Shown one piece after another: positions 1-9,024 of a DNA stretch of 64,000 nucleotides. A model generated the notes under the pieces. That model ran no database searches. It was not told the origin of the DNA and saw nothing but the letters and a program-made list of their open reading frames with translations. The first letter of the stretch is position 1. Each line of letters begins with the position of its first letter. The translations under genes and the position numbers were made by a program. This DNA is from Nitratiruptor sp. YY08-10 (GTDB taxonomy: Bacteria > Campylobacterota > Campylobacteria > Campylobacterales > Nitratiruptoraceae), in contig NZ_AP023057.1 of assembly GCF_016629565.1 (NCBI RefSeq), forward strand, positions 1,240,001-1,304,000. The letters are read 5' to 3'.

Positions 1-840
1 AACAGTCGTAAGCCATCTTGTTCCTCTTGTATAAGGAAGTTCAGGCATAAACTCTTCATCCAAAAACTCTTTATACCAGTTAAAAATCTCTCTTTTTTTA
101 GCTACTCTTTCTTCAATAACCTCCATCTGTCCTACACCAATTGCGGCTAAAATATTGCTCATTCGATAGTTATAACCAACTTCTTTGTGGACATATTCAA
201 TAAATTCTGGCTCTTTTGCCTGAGTTGCAAGGAATTTTGCTTTTTTTATAAGTTCTTCATCATTGCTTACTAAAACCCCTCCTCCACCAGTTGTTAAAAG
301 CTTATTTCCATTAAAACTAAATATCCCAAAAACTCCAAAAGTTCCAGCATGCTTGCCTTTATAAAAAGCTCCCAAACTCTCAGCCGAATCTTCTATTAAA
401 TGAATACCATTTTTTTGACAAAGCTCTAAAATTGGCTCAATATCGGCTACTTGACCATAAATATGAGGTAAAATTACTACTTTTATATCATTTTCTCTAA
501 TTGCTCTTTCTAAAAGTTCTACATCCATATGCCAATACTCATCCACATCGATAAAAATTGGCTTATTACTTTCATAAAGAAGAGGATTAACTGAGCCAAT
601 AAACGTAAATGTTGAGACTGCTACTTTTGAATTTTGTATCCCTAAAACTTTTAAAGCCAAATGCAAAGCACTTGTTGCATTACATAAAGCAACTGCACTT
701 TTTGCACCTGTAAAACTTTTTATAGATGTTTCAAACCGATCAATAAATTCTCCAATAGGAGCTATATAATTGCTTTTAAAAGCCTCTTTTACATATTCAA
801 GCTCTTTTCCGCTCATATGAGGAGGGGAAAGATAAATCAC
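1..840 (-). CDS. pglE: DegT/DnrJ/EryC1 sugar aminotransferase, PglE-like (C-terminus cut off by window edge)
   Basis: PLP-dependent nucleotide-sugar aminotransferase. In the Pgl pathway this enzyme aminates the UDP-4-keto-6-deoxy sugar on the way to UDP-diacetylbacillosamine. The first 280 codons are present, about three quarters of the usual length; the rest lies left of position 1. The protein opens with VIYLSPPHMSGKE, the typical PglE opening, and has SFNGNK around residue 184 with the PLP lysine. The start is GTG at 840-838, overlapping the TGA of pglC as GTGA. It is the last visible gene of the glycosylation chain. The family is certain; the exact sugar substrate is inferred from pglC and pglB next door. 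Confidence 0.88.
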   Translation of the reverse strand, partial: MIYLSPPHMSGKELEYVKEAFKSNYIAPIGEFIDRFETSIKSFTGAKSAVALCNATSALHLALKVLGIQNSKVAVSTFTFIGSVNPLLYESNKPIFIDVDEYWHMDVELLERAIRENDIKVVILPHIYGQVADIEPILELCQKNGIHLIEDSAESLGAFYKGKHAGTFGVFGIFSFNGNKLLTTGGGGVLVSNDEELIKKAKFLATQAKEPEFIEYVHKEVGYNYRMSNILAAIGVGQMEVIEERVAKKREIFNWYKEFLDEEFMPELPYTRGTRWLTTV

Positions 841-1436
841 CTGTTTCCTTTAAATGTTTGTAAAATATATTCAATATCTTTTTTCAGCGACCAATTTTGC
901 AAATACTCTTTATTAATACGCACCTTATCAGGCCAAATCACTTCATCATTATACTTTTGTGGATCATCAACATTAGCTAAAATTTCTTCTTCATTTCTAT
1001 ATTTTAATGTAGCTGGGCCAGTCATGCCAGGTTTCATAGAAAGAAGTACTTTATCTTCACCTTCAAGCCTATCCATATATCCCGGCACATCCGGTCTTGG
1101 CCCTACAAAACTCATATCCCCTTTAAGGATATTAATAAGCTGAGGAAGCTCATCTATTTTATACCGACGAAAAAATCTCCCACTTTTTGTGATGCGTTTA
1201 TCTTTTGCAGTAGTTACACTAGAGCCTTTCATATATGGATACATAGTTTTAATTTTGATAATAGTAAAAAGCTTTCCCCCTTCACCTACCCTTTTTTGTA
1301 AAAAAAATCCATTACTTTTTGTTTCGATAGAGGCTATCAGCCAAGCAATAAGAATAATTGGCCACATTATAAGGAGCCCTATAGAGGCTCCTATCACATC
1401 AAAAGCTCTTTTTATTTTTTTTTGTTTTGGACTCAT
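837..1436 (-). CDS. pglC: Undecaprenyl-phosphate sugar-1-phosphate transferase (PglC-like initiating enzyme)
   Basis: Monotopic phosphoglycosyl transferase, 199 residues, the size of the minimal PglC family. It transfers a sugar-1-phosphate, probably diacetylbacillosamine-P, from UDP to undecaprenyl phosphate at the inner membrane and so starts lipid-linked glycan assembly. The hydrophobic reentrant segment lies at about residues 12-36. The catalytic Asp-Glu dyad is D95-E96 in RYKIDELPQL, followed by the family signature SFVGPRPDVPGY. The start ATG overlaps the pglB stop by four bases, and the stop overlaps the GTG start of the aminotransferase gene. Family assignment is firm; sugar specificity is inferred from context. 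Confidence 0.93.
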   Translation of the reverse strand: MSPKQKKIKRAFDVIGASIGLLIMWPIILIAWLIASIETKSNGFFLQKRVGEGGKLFTIIKIKTMYPYMKGSSVTTAKDKRITKSGRFFRRYKIDELPQLINILKGDMSFVGPRPDVPGYMDRLEGEDKVLLSMKPGMTGPATLKYRNEEEILANVDDPQKYNDEVIWPDKVRINKEYLQNWSLKKDIEYILQTFKGNR

Positions 1437-3562
1437 TTGATTTTATATATTTTCATCCAAGGACTCATGACAACAGGCTCAAAAAGCTTAGGATTATACT
1501 TATCGAAAAGATATAATTGAAAAAAGATAGATTTTAGATAATAGTCATCGGCTAATATTGCTTCACCAAAACTTCTATTGATAATAAGATTAACTCCTCT
1601 CTCTCTAATCTGTTGTTCTTTATAATGACTTTTTCCTTCTTTATCAATACCTACAATATAAACACTCTTGACAGGAACTTGCTGATTACCAATAAGTATA
1701 AGTGCCCTTTTAAGATCTACGATAAAACGCCCTATATAGAGCCTATTTCCTCTTTGGACGATCCTGTTTTTGTAAAAGAAATGTCTTGGATAAAGCTCTC
1801 CAGTATTAAGATTGCGTTGGGAAAAATATGCAACTGTCGGGAAAATATCAAACATCCTATGAGGTAAAATCAAATAAACGTTTCTTTTTAAATTTGGTGC
1901 TTTATACTCTTTAGAAGAAATTTTGGTAAAAAATTCATCTACATTTATAGCTTTTCCATTTTTAATAAAAAGTTGTGGCGCAACCGTTTTATTGGTATCG
2001 GTATAGACTTTGATGGAGAGTTTGGCCAAATTGGCAGCAAGCCGCTGATTGGAGGTGGTCAAAATCTTGGAGACCAAAAAGTTGTCTTCGTTGTGTTTTC
2101 CCCCATCAATGAGGGTATTGACATCCCCGTAGTACCAGATAGGATACCCATAATCCCACCAGGTGATCGCATAATCTTTGGAAGAACTTTTTTTGTTGAA
2201 TTCATTAAGCAATGCTACTTCACTATTTAAAAATGTTGTTGGCGTCAAATAGGGATAGCTTTTGAGTGGATAAAACCCTTTGATGCTATCAAGCCAGCTT
2301 ACCTTTTCGCAACATCCCGTAATATGGCTGATATTGGGTGCTAGGATAAAGAGGGTGCCTAAGCTCACGATAGCCAAACGGGCCTTTTGGGCCTCGAAAC
2401 GCTTAGCCAACCAAAAAAAGAGATAGACCGCACTCAGTGCAGCAATCGGTACAGCGTAAACGGTAAAACGAAGCCCTCCAAAATAGGCAAAAAAGCCGAT
2501 TCCCCACAAAGGAAGCGCAATAATAAACTCTTTATTGCGTATAAGCAGTAAAATATATCCGACAACGGCAAGCACAAGTCCTAAAAGAGAGCCAACGATC
2601 CTATTAGCAACCAATTCAAAAGGGATCCTTCCTGCTTCTCTTACCGTTTCATTGACATTGAGAAAATGAAGACCTGCCACTTGCTCCGTTTTGGAGGTAT
2701 AAGAGAAGACTTTATGTAAAATAATTCCAAAAACGTTTCCCAACAGCAAAAAGGCCAAAACACTCACACCAGCAGCTATTTGGAGTTTTCTAAGCTCCGT
2801 CTCATAGGTTTTGAGCAGATACCAAAGAATGAGCACAAGCAAAAGTTTGAGTACCCAAAAGATAGGCATTAGGGCAAAAGAGAAAATGATGATTGCTTGA
2901 TAAGTAAACTTCTCGTTACGATATAAAAAAGCTAGATATAAAAACATCATGATGCCCATCGCATAAACGATGGAAAGCCCTTGATCATAAAGCCAGGGAT
3001 AGAGAATAACGGTCAAAGAGGCTGCTAAAATGTAGTGTAGAGATCGATATTTTATAGCTGCGAGTAAAAAGAAGAGAATAAACATAGGCAGCATTGCACT
3101 AAACATATCGGTATCATAGTATCCGGCCAGTGTCCGATTGTAGTAACTCCAGCCAATCGAAGCGATGAGTGCACTCAAAAATCCCCATAAAAGATTGCCG
3201 TAGAGCCTGCTTATCAAAATAACAGGTATGACCACAAGGGAACTGATGACAGGAGGCAGATAGAGCATCGCCGTATCGAGTGAAATTGGCAAGAGTTTGA
3301 CGATATAGGCGGTAATAACCGCCGTGCCGTAACGCCATACGTCAAGAAGTCTTGGATTGTCTAGATGTATGTGGTACAAAATCTTTTGCGTTCCGCTTCC
3401 AAAAAAGTATCCATCCACGTTGTTGATCATCAACTGGCCGTTCCAAAAAAATTCGGGATTGTGGCTTGCCCATCCAATCCAGTAGAGATGCAACACGTAA
3501 GAAAAGAGGTAAGCTACAACAACAACTAATAGTGTCCACAGGCTCTTTTTTTCTCTACTCAT
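1433..3562 (-). CDS. pglB: Oligosaccharyltransferase PglB (STT3 family)
   Basis: Transfers a lipid-linked glycan en bloc to asparagine in periplasmic sequons. At 709 residues it is close to known Campylobacter PglB proteins. About 13 membrane segments span residues 9-410, and a soluble periplasmic domain follows. The catalytic parts are visible: D50 in NVDGYF, D150 and D152 in GYYDTDM, the TIxE-type motif TVRE at 306-309, and the sequon-binding WWDYG at 468-472 followed by GGKH. It sits between a GT2 glycosyltransferase and pglC with four-base overlaps on both sides. Base composition changes within the gene: the part coding the C-terminal domain (1433 to about 1970) is clearly more A+T-rich than the membrane part, which suggests mosaic ancestry. 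Confidence 0.96.
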   Translation of the reverse strand: MSREKKSLWTLLVVVVAYLFSYVLHLYWIGWASHNPEFFWNGQLMINNVDGYFFGSGTQKILYHIHLDNPRLLDVWRYGTAVITAYIVKLLPISLDTAMLYLPPVISSLVVIPVILISRLYGNLLWGFLSALIASIGWSYYNRTLAGYYDTDMFSAMLPMFILFFLLAAIKYRSLHYILAASLTVILYPWLYDQGLSIVYAMGIMMFLYLAFLYRNEKFTYQAIIIFSFALMPIFWVLKLLLVLILWYLLKTYETELRKLQIAAGVSVLAFLLLGNVFGIILHKVFSYTSKTEQVAGLHFLNVNETVREAGRIPFELVANRIVGSLLGLVLAVVGYILLLIRNKEFIIALPLWGIGFFAYFGGLRFTVYAVPIAALSAVYLFFWLAKRFEAQKARLAIVSLGTLFILAPNISHITGCCEKVSWLDSIKGFYPLKSYPYLTPTTFLNSEVALLNEFNKKSSSKDYAITWWDYGYPIWYYGDVNTLIDGGKHNEDNFLVSKILTTSNQRLAANLAKLSIKVYTDTNKTVAPQLFIKNGKAINVDEFFTKISSKEYKAPNLKRNVYLILPHRMFDIFPTVAYFSQRNLNTGELYPRHFFYKNRIVQRGNRLYIGRFIVDLKRALILIGNQQVPVKSVYIVGIDKEGKSHYKEQQIRERGVNLIINRSFGEAILADDYYLKSIFFQLYLFDKYNPKLFEPVVMSPWMKIYKIK

Positions 3563-4557
3563 TTTTGTCCTTTTATGTTCATTTCCAAAACATCCAACAA
3601 TCCCGCCAAACTTCCAAATCCATAACTAAAATGCAGCACCAAAAAAGCTAGCACCTGATGCAAAAGCGAGGTATCTTTTTTGATTTGCAAACTTCGTAGT
3701 GTAATTATAGTCAAATAAAAAGCGAGTAAAAATAAAAATAGATAGCCCAACCATGAGAAAAAAAAGCTCAAAACCGCACTCATAAGTAACGCCAAAACAA
3801 AAAGAAGAGGGATAAAGTGGCGCAAAGATAAAGAGGAGAGCGTTTTTGTGTAATATGCCGTTAAAATATTCCATTTTCCATTCTCAAAACTGTTTTTGGC
3901 CAAATCTTTAAAAGTCTCCCTCGCATAATAGGTGGCCTTTATATCAGGAATTAAATAGATTTTACCACCCATTTTTTTGAGTCGCTTGTTAAGCTCTATA
4001 TCTTGATTGCGCACAAGACGCTCATCATAAAGTCCAATTTTATTGAAAATCTCTTTTTTATAACACCCAAAGGGAACAGTATCTACTTCTTTAATTGCAT
4101 CCACTCCGCTTCGAAAGGTGCTTCCTACACCAAGTCTGTCGCTTAAGACATTTTTTATGGCGTTGGATGTTTTTGTTTTGTTTTTGACTTTGGTGACGAC
4201 TATCCCGCCAACATTGTCCGCACCTAATTTTTTATGCCAGTAGATGAGTTTTCGTAAGTAATCTTTTGGATAAGAAGAGTGTGCATCAAGTCGGATAATA
4301 TACTCTCCTTTTGCATTTTTTATGCCTATGTTCATAGCAGTTGGGACAATTTTTTTGGAATTGTGCAAAAGTCTAAAAAATGGATATTTTTCTTGATATT
4401 GTTTGATGATATCGATCGTCTTATCGCTGCTTCCGCCATCGATGAGTAAAACTTCCATTTTCTCCTTGGGATACTCTTGCTCGATAATGGAATCCAGACA
4501 TTTAGCGATATATTTTTCTTCGTTGAATATAGGAATGATCACAGAGATATCACTCAC
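3559..4557 (-). CDS. GT2 family glycosyltransferase, ExoA-like, membrane-anchored
   Basis: GT-A fold glycosyltransferase of 332 residues. The nucleotide-sugar binding start SVIIPIFNEEKYI is at residues 5-17, LLIDGGSSDKT is near 38, and a DAH metal-binding site (RLDAHSSYP) near 95. Two strongly hydrophobic segments at about 243-290 would anchor it in the inner membrane, as in ExoA-type proteins. It presumably adds a sugar to the undecaprenyl-linked glycan on the cytoplasmic face. It overlaps pglB and the GT9 gene by four bases each, so it belongs to the same transcript. Donor and acceptor cannot be read from sequence. Confidence 0.88.
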   Translation of the reverse strand: MSDISVIIPIFNEEKYIAKCLDSIIEQEYPKEKMEVLLIDGGSSDKTIDIIKQYQEKYPFFRLLHNSKKIVPTAMNIGIKNAKGEYIIRLDAHSSYPKDYLRKLIYWHKKLGADNVGGIVVTKVKNKTKTSNAIKNVLSDRLGVGSTFRSGVDAIKEVDTVPFGCYKKEIFNKIGLYDERLVRNQDIELNKRLKKMGGKIYLIPDIKATYYARETFKDLAKNSFENGKWNILTAYYTKTLSSLSLRHFIPLLFVLALLMSAVLSFFFSWLGYLFLFLLAFYLTIITLRSLQIKKDTSLLHQVLAFLVLHFSYGFGSLAGLLDVLEMNIKGQK

Positions 4558-5507
4558 ACATTTTCCTTTAAAATAGCTTCTATTTTATTCTCGACCATTT
4601 TTGGAGTGATCTTATCAAGACACTCAAAAGAGGCTTTAATACACCGAATTCCCCAAATCTTTGAATCAAAACATCCACTCTCTCGGCAAGGAAGCTCTAA
4701 ATCGATAGAGTGGTTGATCCTCTCATCGTAACCGCCAATTTCCAATCTATTGGTCATCCCATAAAGAGTCAACGTCTTTTTTTTCAATGCATATCCGATA
4801 TGCATCAATCCATTGTCATTTCCCACAAGAAGATCCAGATGGTTGATTATCGCTATGGTATTGATTAAAGATTCATCAACAACTGTAATATTTTTACACT
4901 CTTTTAACTGCTTTTTTAAATCTGTCTCGTCTGGGCCGATAAAGACCAAGATATTTTCATCTTGATACTTTTCAAATAACTTTTTATAGTTTTCAATGTC
5001 CCATCTTTTAAATTTCTGATTCTTTCCACTTCCTATTGCAAAACCTATATTTTTTCTATATTTTTCAATATATTTTTCGATTATTTTCTCATTTTCTTGC
5101 AAATAGACATAAGGATCTCTTTTGATTTGATTTTTTTGAAGTAAATCTCTAACAACATCTATATTTTCATCGATTCTATGTCGATTTTTTTCATTATATT
5201 TGCCAAACCACTTTTTTGCACCTATCAAAAGTGAAAGCTTTTGAAGTTTTTTGACATCTGCTCCTACAGTCCCTATGAGATAGTCATATTTTTTAAAATT
5301 TCTTAACGCAAAAAAGAATAAATGACTCTTTTTATCAATTACATAAATATTTTCAAATATATTGAGTCCAGTAATGATTGTTTTATTAAGCGAAGAGTGC
5401 AATAAAAGATCAATGGTATAACCATTATCATAAAGCATCTGCATCATAGGCGTAGCCATAATGGTATCACCAATACCGCCGTTATGAAAAATTATTACCC
5501 GCTTCAC
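4554..5507 (-). CDS. GT9 family glycosyltransferase (heptosyltransferase-like)
   Basis: A 317-residue protein with the GT9 layout: VKRVIIFHNGGIGDTIMATP at the N-terminus, and VGNDNGLMHIGYAL in the C-terminal half, which matches the donor-site motif of heptosyltransferases. The start chosen is GTG at 5507-5505, which overlaps the upstream TGA as GTGA and has AAGGA about seven bases upstream; the longer frame to 5555 would bury its start in the upstream gene. GT9 enzymes usually transfer heptose or related sugars to LPS core; here the cluster context suggests addition to the lipid-linked glycan. Specificity is unknown. Confidence 0.85.
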   Translation of the reverse strand: MKRVIIFHNGGIGDTIMATPMMQMLYDNGYTIDLLLHSSLNKTIITGLNIFENIYVIDKKSHLFFFALRNFKKYDYLIGTVGADVKKLQKLSLLIGAKKWFGKYNEKNRHRIDENIDVVRDLLQKNQIKRDPYVYLQENEKIIEKYIEKYRKNIGFAIGSGKNQKFKRWDIENYKKLFEKYQDENILVFIGPDETDLKKQLKECKNITVVDESLINTIAIINHLDLLVGNDNGLMHIGYALKKKTLTLYGMTNRLEIGGYDERINHSIDLELPCRESGCFDSKIWGIRCIKASFECLDKITPKMVENKIEAILKENV

Positions 5508-6565
5508 AAAACATCCTTGATAAATCGTACAAGTTTTTGTGCCTGATTTTGCCAACTATAGGGAGTAAAATCATAAGAGAACTCTTTTTTCTCAATTTTT
5601 TGCATCCAATTGGGAAAATCTTCTATTGGACAAAATTGAATGTAAGGAAGTCTTTTTTGCTCTAAAACTTTTAGAGGAGTCGCAATGACTTGCGCTCCAC
5701 CTAATCCATATTCCAATGCTTTGATAGGAAAGGCATTATTTGTAAAATCGTTGAGCTCAAATGGAATCAAACCAATATCCAAAGTTTTAAAGTAGTTTGC
5801 TACTTCATCTGGAGCAATAGTTTCGGTAAAAATAATATCGTTTTGAAATTTTTTTTTAATATTTTGGAAAAAACCACTTTTGGAATCACCAACTACCATC
5901 ATTGCTGTTTGAGAATTTTTTATTTGTATATACGCTTCACACGCTTTTTCTATCCCGGTCCACTCTTCGACACCTCCTATATAGCCAAAAACTTTTTTGT
6001 TTTCGAGTCCAAACTTTTTTTTTAAGGATCGTGCTTTTTCAAACTTTTCTATATAAACGCCATTGTCGATTGTTATTGTTTTTGAATGAATTTTCTTTAC
6101 TTTCTCTTCTATAGCTTCGGTAACACACACAACACCTTTTGCGTACTTTATATCTTTTTCAATCTTTTTGACTCTTGTCTCAGTCAAACCAATAGAAATA
6201 TTTTGGGTTAAATGATCATCGACCAGATCATAAATTACAGGAACTTCAATATTTTGCACATCAAATAAAAGGGCATTGGCATTAACCACAACATCTATAT
6301 TATATTTTTTGATCACTTTATTTAACAACAAAGTGTTGATTTTTGAGGCCAAAGAATCTGGTTTAAAAAGAAGTGGCATAGAAAGTTTACTATCTGTTAA
6401 AGATATAGTGTTTAAAAGTGTACTTATTTGGGAAAATATCTTATCTTTTAAAGAGCTATTGTCTATATGCCAATCTAAAACAATTCCTCTACTATTTTTT
6501 GCCAATTCATACACCCTATTGATGACTTTTTTATTTGGTACGTGGGGGATAAAAAGTATTTTCAT
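5504..6565 (-). CDS. GT-B fold glycosyltransferase (GT1/GT4-like)
   Basis: A 353-residue GT-B type protein. The N-terminal half begins MKILFIPHVPNKKVINRVYE. The C-terminal half has FGYIGGVEEWTGIE near 195-208, the second Rossmann domain, and GLIPFELNDFTNNAFPIKAL followed by EYGLGGAQVIAT, the donor-binding region. There are no membrane segments, so it is cytosolic or peripheral. The start overlaps the end of the flippase gene by 35 bases and the stop overlaps the GT9 start by four. It is one of three glycosyltransferases in the chain, consistent with a short or repeating glycan. Linkage and sugar are not deducible. Confidence 0.82.
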   Translation of the reverse strand: MKILFIPHVPNKKVINRVYELAKNSRGIVLDWHIDNSSLKDKIFSQISTLLNTISLTDSKLSMPLLFKPDSLASKINTLLLNKVIKKYNIDVVVNANALLFDVQNIEVPVIYDLVDDHLTQNISIGLTETRVKKIEKDIKYAKGVVCVTEAIEEKVKKIHSKTITIDNGVYIEKFEKARSLKKKFGLENKKVFGYIGGVEEWTGIEKACEAYIQIKNSQTAMMVVGDSKSGFFQNIKKKFQNDIIFTETIAPDEVANYFKTLDIGLIPFELNDFTNNAFPIKALEYGLGGAQVIATPLKVLEQKRLPYIQFCPIEDFPNWMQKIEKKEFSYDFTPYSWQNQAQKLVRFIKDVL

Positions 6566-7763
6566 CGAGCAGTCTTTTTTTGTATTTGAGTGCTAATAAA
6601 AACATTCCCAAAAAACTTATAATAAAACTGTAAATCACACTTTTCGCATCAAAATGTAATATACAAAACAGCCCTACTACAGACAAAAAAAGTAAAAAAC
6701 CAAAAACTCTTACTTTCAATGCCAAGTCGAATCTATTAAATCCTTTAAGGATATTTAATGAAAAGGTCGTATATGCTAAAAAAGGAAGGGTAGGTAAAAG
6801 AAGATTTAGCATTTTGTAACTCTTTTCATACTCTTTTGGAAAAATATATTGTACCATATATGGTGTAAGAGGAAGACTTACTACAATTACAAGAAAAAAG
6901 ATGCTCAAATAAACAATCAATTTTTTATCAATTCTTTTGATCTCTTTTCTCATACCTTGAGCAACAAGCCTGGATATCTCAGGAAACGTAAAACTGTTGA
7001 GGGGAAAAACAAATATAGCAACCAGTGAAAAGAAGATACTTCTAATGACAACTTGATATTCTGATAAAAAATCTATATCATGGAAAAGTTTGATAATGAT
7101 TAGTGATGCCAGGCTTATTCCCAATCCACTAAAAAAGTACATCAATGCCGTTAAGATATTGTTTTTGAAAAAATATCTTACTTTATATAAGGCAATTTTT
7201 TCATAATTAAATTGAAATTGAGAAAATTTATTTATAAAAATAACTTTTATAAGATAGGAAAAAACAAATGCAATAAAGAGACTACGTAAATCATCTAAAA
7301 AAAAGTTGAAAATAAAAAAAGATCCAACCAGTCCCAATACCATAAATAGATTTTCAAATAGCATAACCCTATACTGCTTCCAAGAAGCATTGAAATAGGA
7401 AAAAAATATCGCCAAACCATTTGCAAATAGCATAATTATTAAATAATAAAGAGGAAATATTTTATATTCAAAAAAGTATGTATAATAAACAACCTCAAAA
7501 CAACAAACTATAATAAAAAGTCCCCAAAAAGAGATTAAATACCAATAAACAACACCTCTGAAATATTCTTCATCGAAAGTTTTAACTAGACTATCTTTAA
7601 ATCCACTAAAAGCCATTACCCCAATAGCAATGAGATCCATAAAAGTATAAAATAGACCTAACTCATGTTTTGATATTTTATAAGAGAGATATATCTTAAA
7701 TAAAAAATTTATACCCATAACTAAAACAGTGATAAAAGATGAAGAGAGTAAAAGTTTTTTCAT
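6531..7763 (-). CDS. Wzx-type polysaccharide/oligosaccharide flippase (MATE-like superfamily)
   Basis: A 410-residue integral membrane protein with about 12 hydrophobic segments through the whole length and no soluble domain. FPEISRLVAQGM near residue 265 is typical of the polysaccharide biosynthesis/Wzx group. It should flip the undecaprenyl-linked glycan from cytoplasm to periplasm for PglB. Classical Campylobacter pgl loci use the ABC transporter PglK instead, and none is seen in this window. The last 11 codons overlap the start of the next gene. Family assignment is good; the cargo is inferred from context. Confidence 0.82.
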   Translation of the reverse strand: MKKLLLSSSFITVLVMGINFLFKIYLSYKISKHELGLFYTFMDLIAIGVMAFSGFKDSLVKTFDEEYFRGVVYWYLISFWGLFIIVCCFEVVYYTYFFEYKIFPLYYLIIMLFANGLAIFFSYFNASWKQYRVMLFENLFMVLGLVGSFFIFNFFLDDLRSLFIAFVFSYLIKVIFINKFSQFQFNYEKIALYKVRYFFKNNILTALMYFFSGLGISLASLIIIKLFHDIDFLSEYQVVIRSIFFSLVAIFVFPLNSFTFPEISRLVAQGMRKEIKRIDKKLIVYLSIFFLVIVVSLPLTPYMVQYIFPKEYEKSYKMLNLLLPTLPFLAYTTFSLNILKGFNRFDLALKVRVFGFLLFLSVVGLFCILHFDAKSVIYSFIISFLGMFLLALKYKKRLLDENTFYPPRTK

Positions 7764-8443
7764 TGTATTTTTTTGATTATCGCATAAAACTTAAGAACAA
7801 ATTGGAAAATCAAAATTGCAAAAGCCATATAAACAAAAATCACATGTTGAAATATTGGATAGAAAAATAATAGCAGTGCTTCTACTTCAATTGTAGATGG
7901 AAATGGCTGTATGTGTTTTTCTTTCATAAAAAGAAGATATCTTTTTAGCAAATTTTTCTCATGAGCATTTTCTAAATCTTTTGTAATACTTTTACTTCCT
8001 TGATAATAGAGCATATCGTTATATTTATTTACCAAGCAATTAAAAAATAGTAGCAATAGAAGCACAATCAACAAGTAAACTTGATTAAATTTAAGAAACA
8101 AAACCACATATAAAATGGGAGCTTTTATCCAATCTGTAAAAACATCAAAAAAAGCACCGAATTTTGATGTTTGATGCGTAACTCTTGCCAATGCACCATC
8201 TACTATATCTAAAATATAGCTAAATTGATATAAAAAAGCACCTAAAATATAATACTCTTTCCAAAAAGCAACTCCTGCAAAAATAGCTACTATAAAACTC
8301 AATAAAGTTACTTGATTTGGAGTAATTGTTGTCTTATTAGCAAGGTATTGAGTAATAATTGATGATATTTTCAAATTTATTATCAAATCCCACCAGTTAC
8401 GCTGTTTAAAGACTTGCTCAATATGTTTTTTCTCTATCACCAT
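7760..8443 (-). CDS. CDP-alcohol phosphotransferase (copy 2, 227 aa)
   Basis: Integral membrane enzyme carrying the complete CDP-alcohol phosphotransferase signature DxxDGxxAR-x8-GxxxDxxxD: D79, D82, G83, A86-R87, G96, D100 and D104. The family moves a phospho-alcohol from CDP onto an acceptor alcohol or, with a CDP-lipid donor, makes phospholipids. About five hydrophobic segments follow a short N-terminal region containing TPNQVTLLS. It overlaps its shorter relative by seven bases and the flippase by four. Inside a glycan cluster a role in phospho-alcohol decoration or an unusual lipid carrier is more likely than bulk phospholipid synthesis, but this is inference. Confidence 0.85.
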   Translation of the reverse strand: MVIEKKHIEQVFKQRNWWDLIINLKISSIITQYLANKTTITPNQVTLLSFIVAIFAGVAFWKEYYILGAFLYQFSYILDIVDGALARVTHQTSKFGAFFDVFTDWIKAPILYVVLFLKFNQVYLLIVLLLLLFFNCLVNKYNDMLYYQGSKSITKDLENAHEKNLLKRYLLFMKEKHIQPFPSTIEVEALLLFFYPIFQHVIFVYMAFAILIFQFVLKFYAIIKKIQ

Positions 8444-9024
8444 TTAAATATCCTATAAAAATAGAAAACTATCCCAAATGCATATAAAAACAACAGAAAC
8501 AGTAATATTTTTGAATAAAACAGACTCATACTTAAAAATAAAATAACAAAACTCCTATTCAAAAAATAGATAGGTGAAAATACAATTTTTTCCCTTTTAC
8601 TCAATTTTTCAAATTGCACCTGAGAATAAATTAAAATATCTTGAATATATGAATACAACATATTTAAAAATATTAATAAACTACCTGGAGAAAGATTATA
8701 TTTATAAACAAATACTAACAGTATTCCATTTTCTACAATTCTATCAGAGATATTATCTAAAAAAGTACCTTTTTTAGAAAATTGCTTTGTAGCACGGGCT
8801 AGCTGTCCATCTACACAATCGAATAAAAAAGATAGATGCAACAATAAAAATGATAAAAGTTTACACTCATAATAAAAAGATATTGCAGCAAATATACCTA
8901 GTAATAAACTTACTATCGTTATTTGATTTGGAGTTATTTTAGTTTTTGATATGAATAATGTCAATTGATACGCTAATTTTTGATAAACATAATATGATAA
9001 GATATCTGTATACTTAATTATCAT
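8437..9024 (-). CDS. CDP-alcohol phosphotransferase (copy 1, 195 aa)
   Basis: Second, shorter member of the same family in tandem. The complete signature is visible at D69, D72, G73, A76-R77, G86, D90 and D94, preceded by the shared TPNQITIVSLL segment. It is extremely A+T-rich: two lines counted by hand (8461-8520 and 8701-8760) each have 13 G+C in 60. Its start overlaps the cytidylyltransferase stop by four bases, so the CDP-activated alcohol made by that enzyme is the obvious donor. The two phosphotransferases are clearly different in sequence and probably act on different acceptors or donors. Confidence 0.85.
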   Translation of the reverse strand: MIIKYTDILSYYVYQKLAYQLTLFISKTKITPNQITIVSLLLGIFAAISFYYECKLLSFLLLHLSFLFDCVDGQLARATKQFSKKGTFLDNISDRIVENGILLVFVYKYNLSPGSLLIFLNMLYSYIQDILIYSQVQFEKLSKREKIVFSPIYFLNRSFVILFLSMSLFYSKILLFLLFLYAFGIVFYFYRIFKW

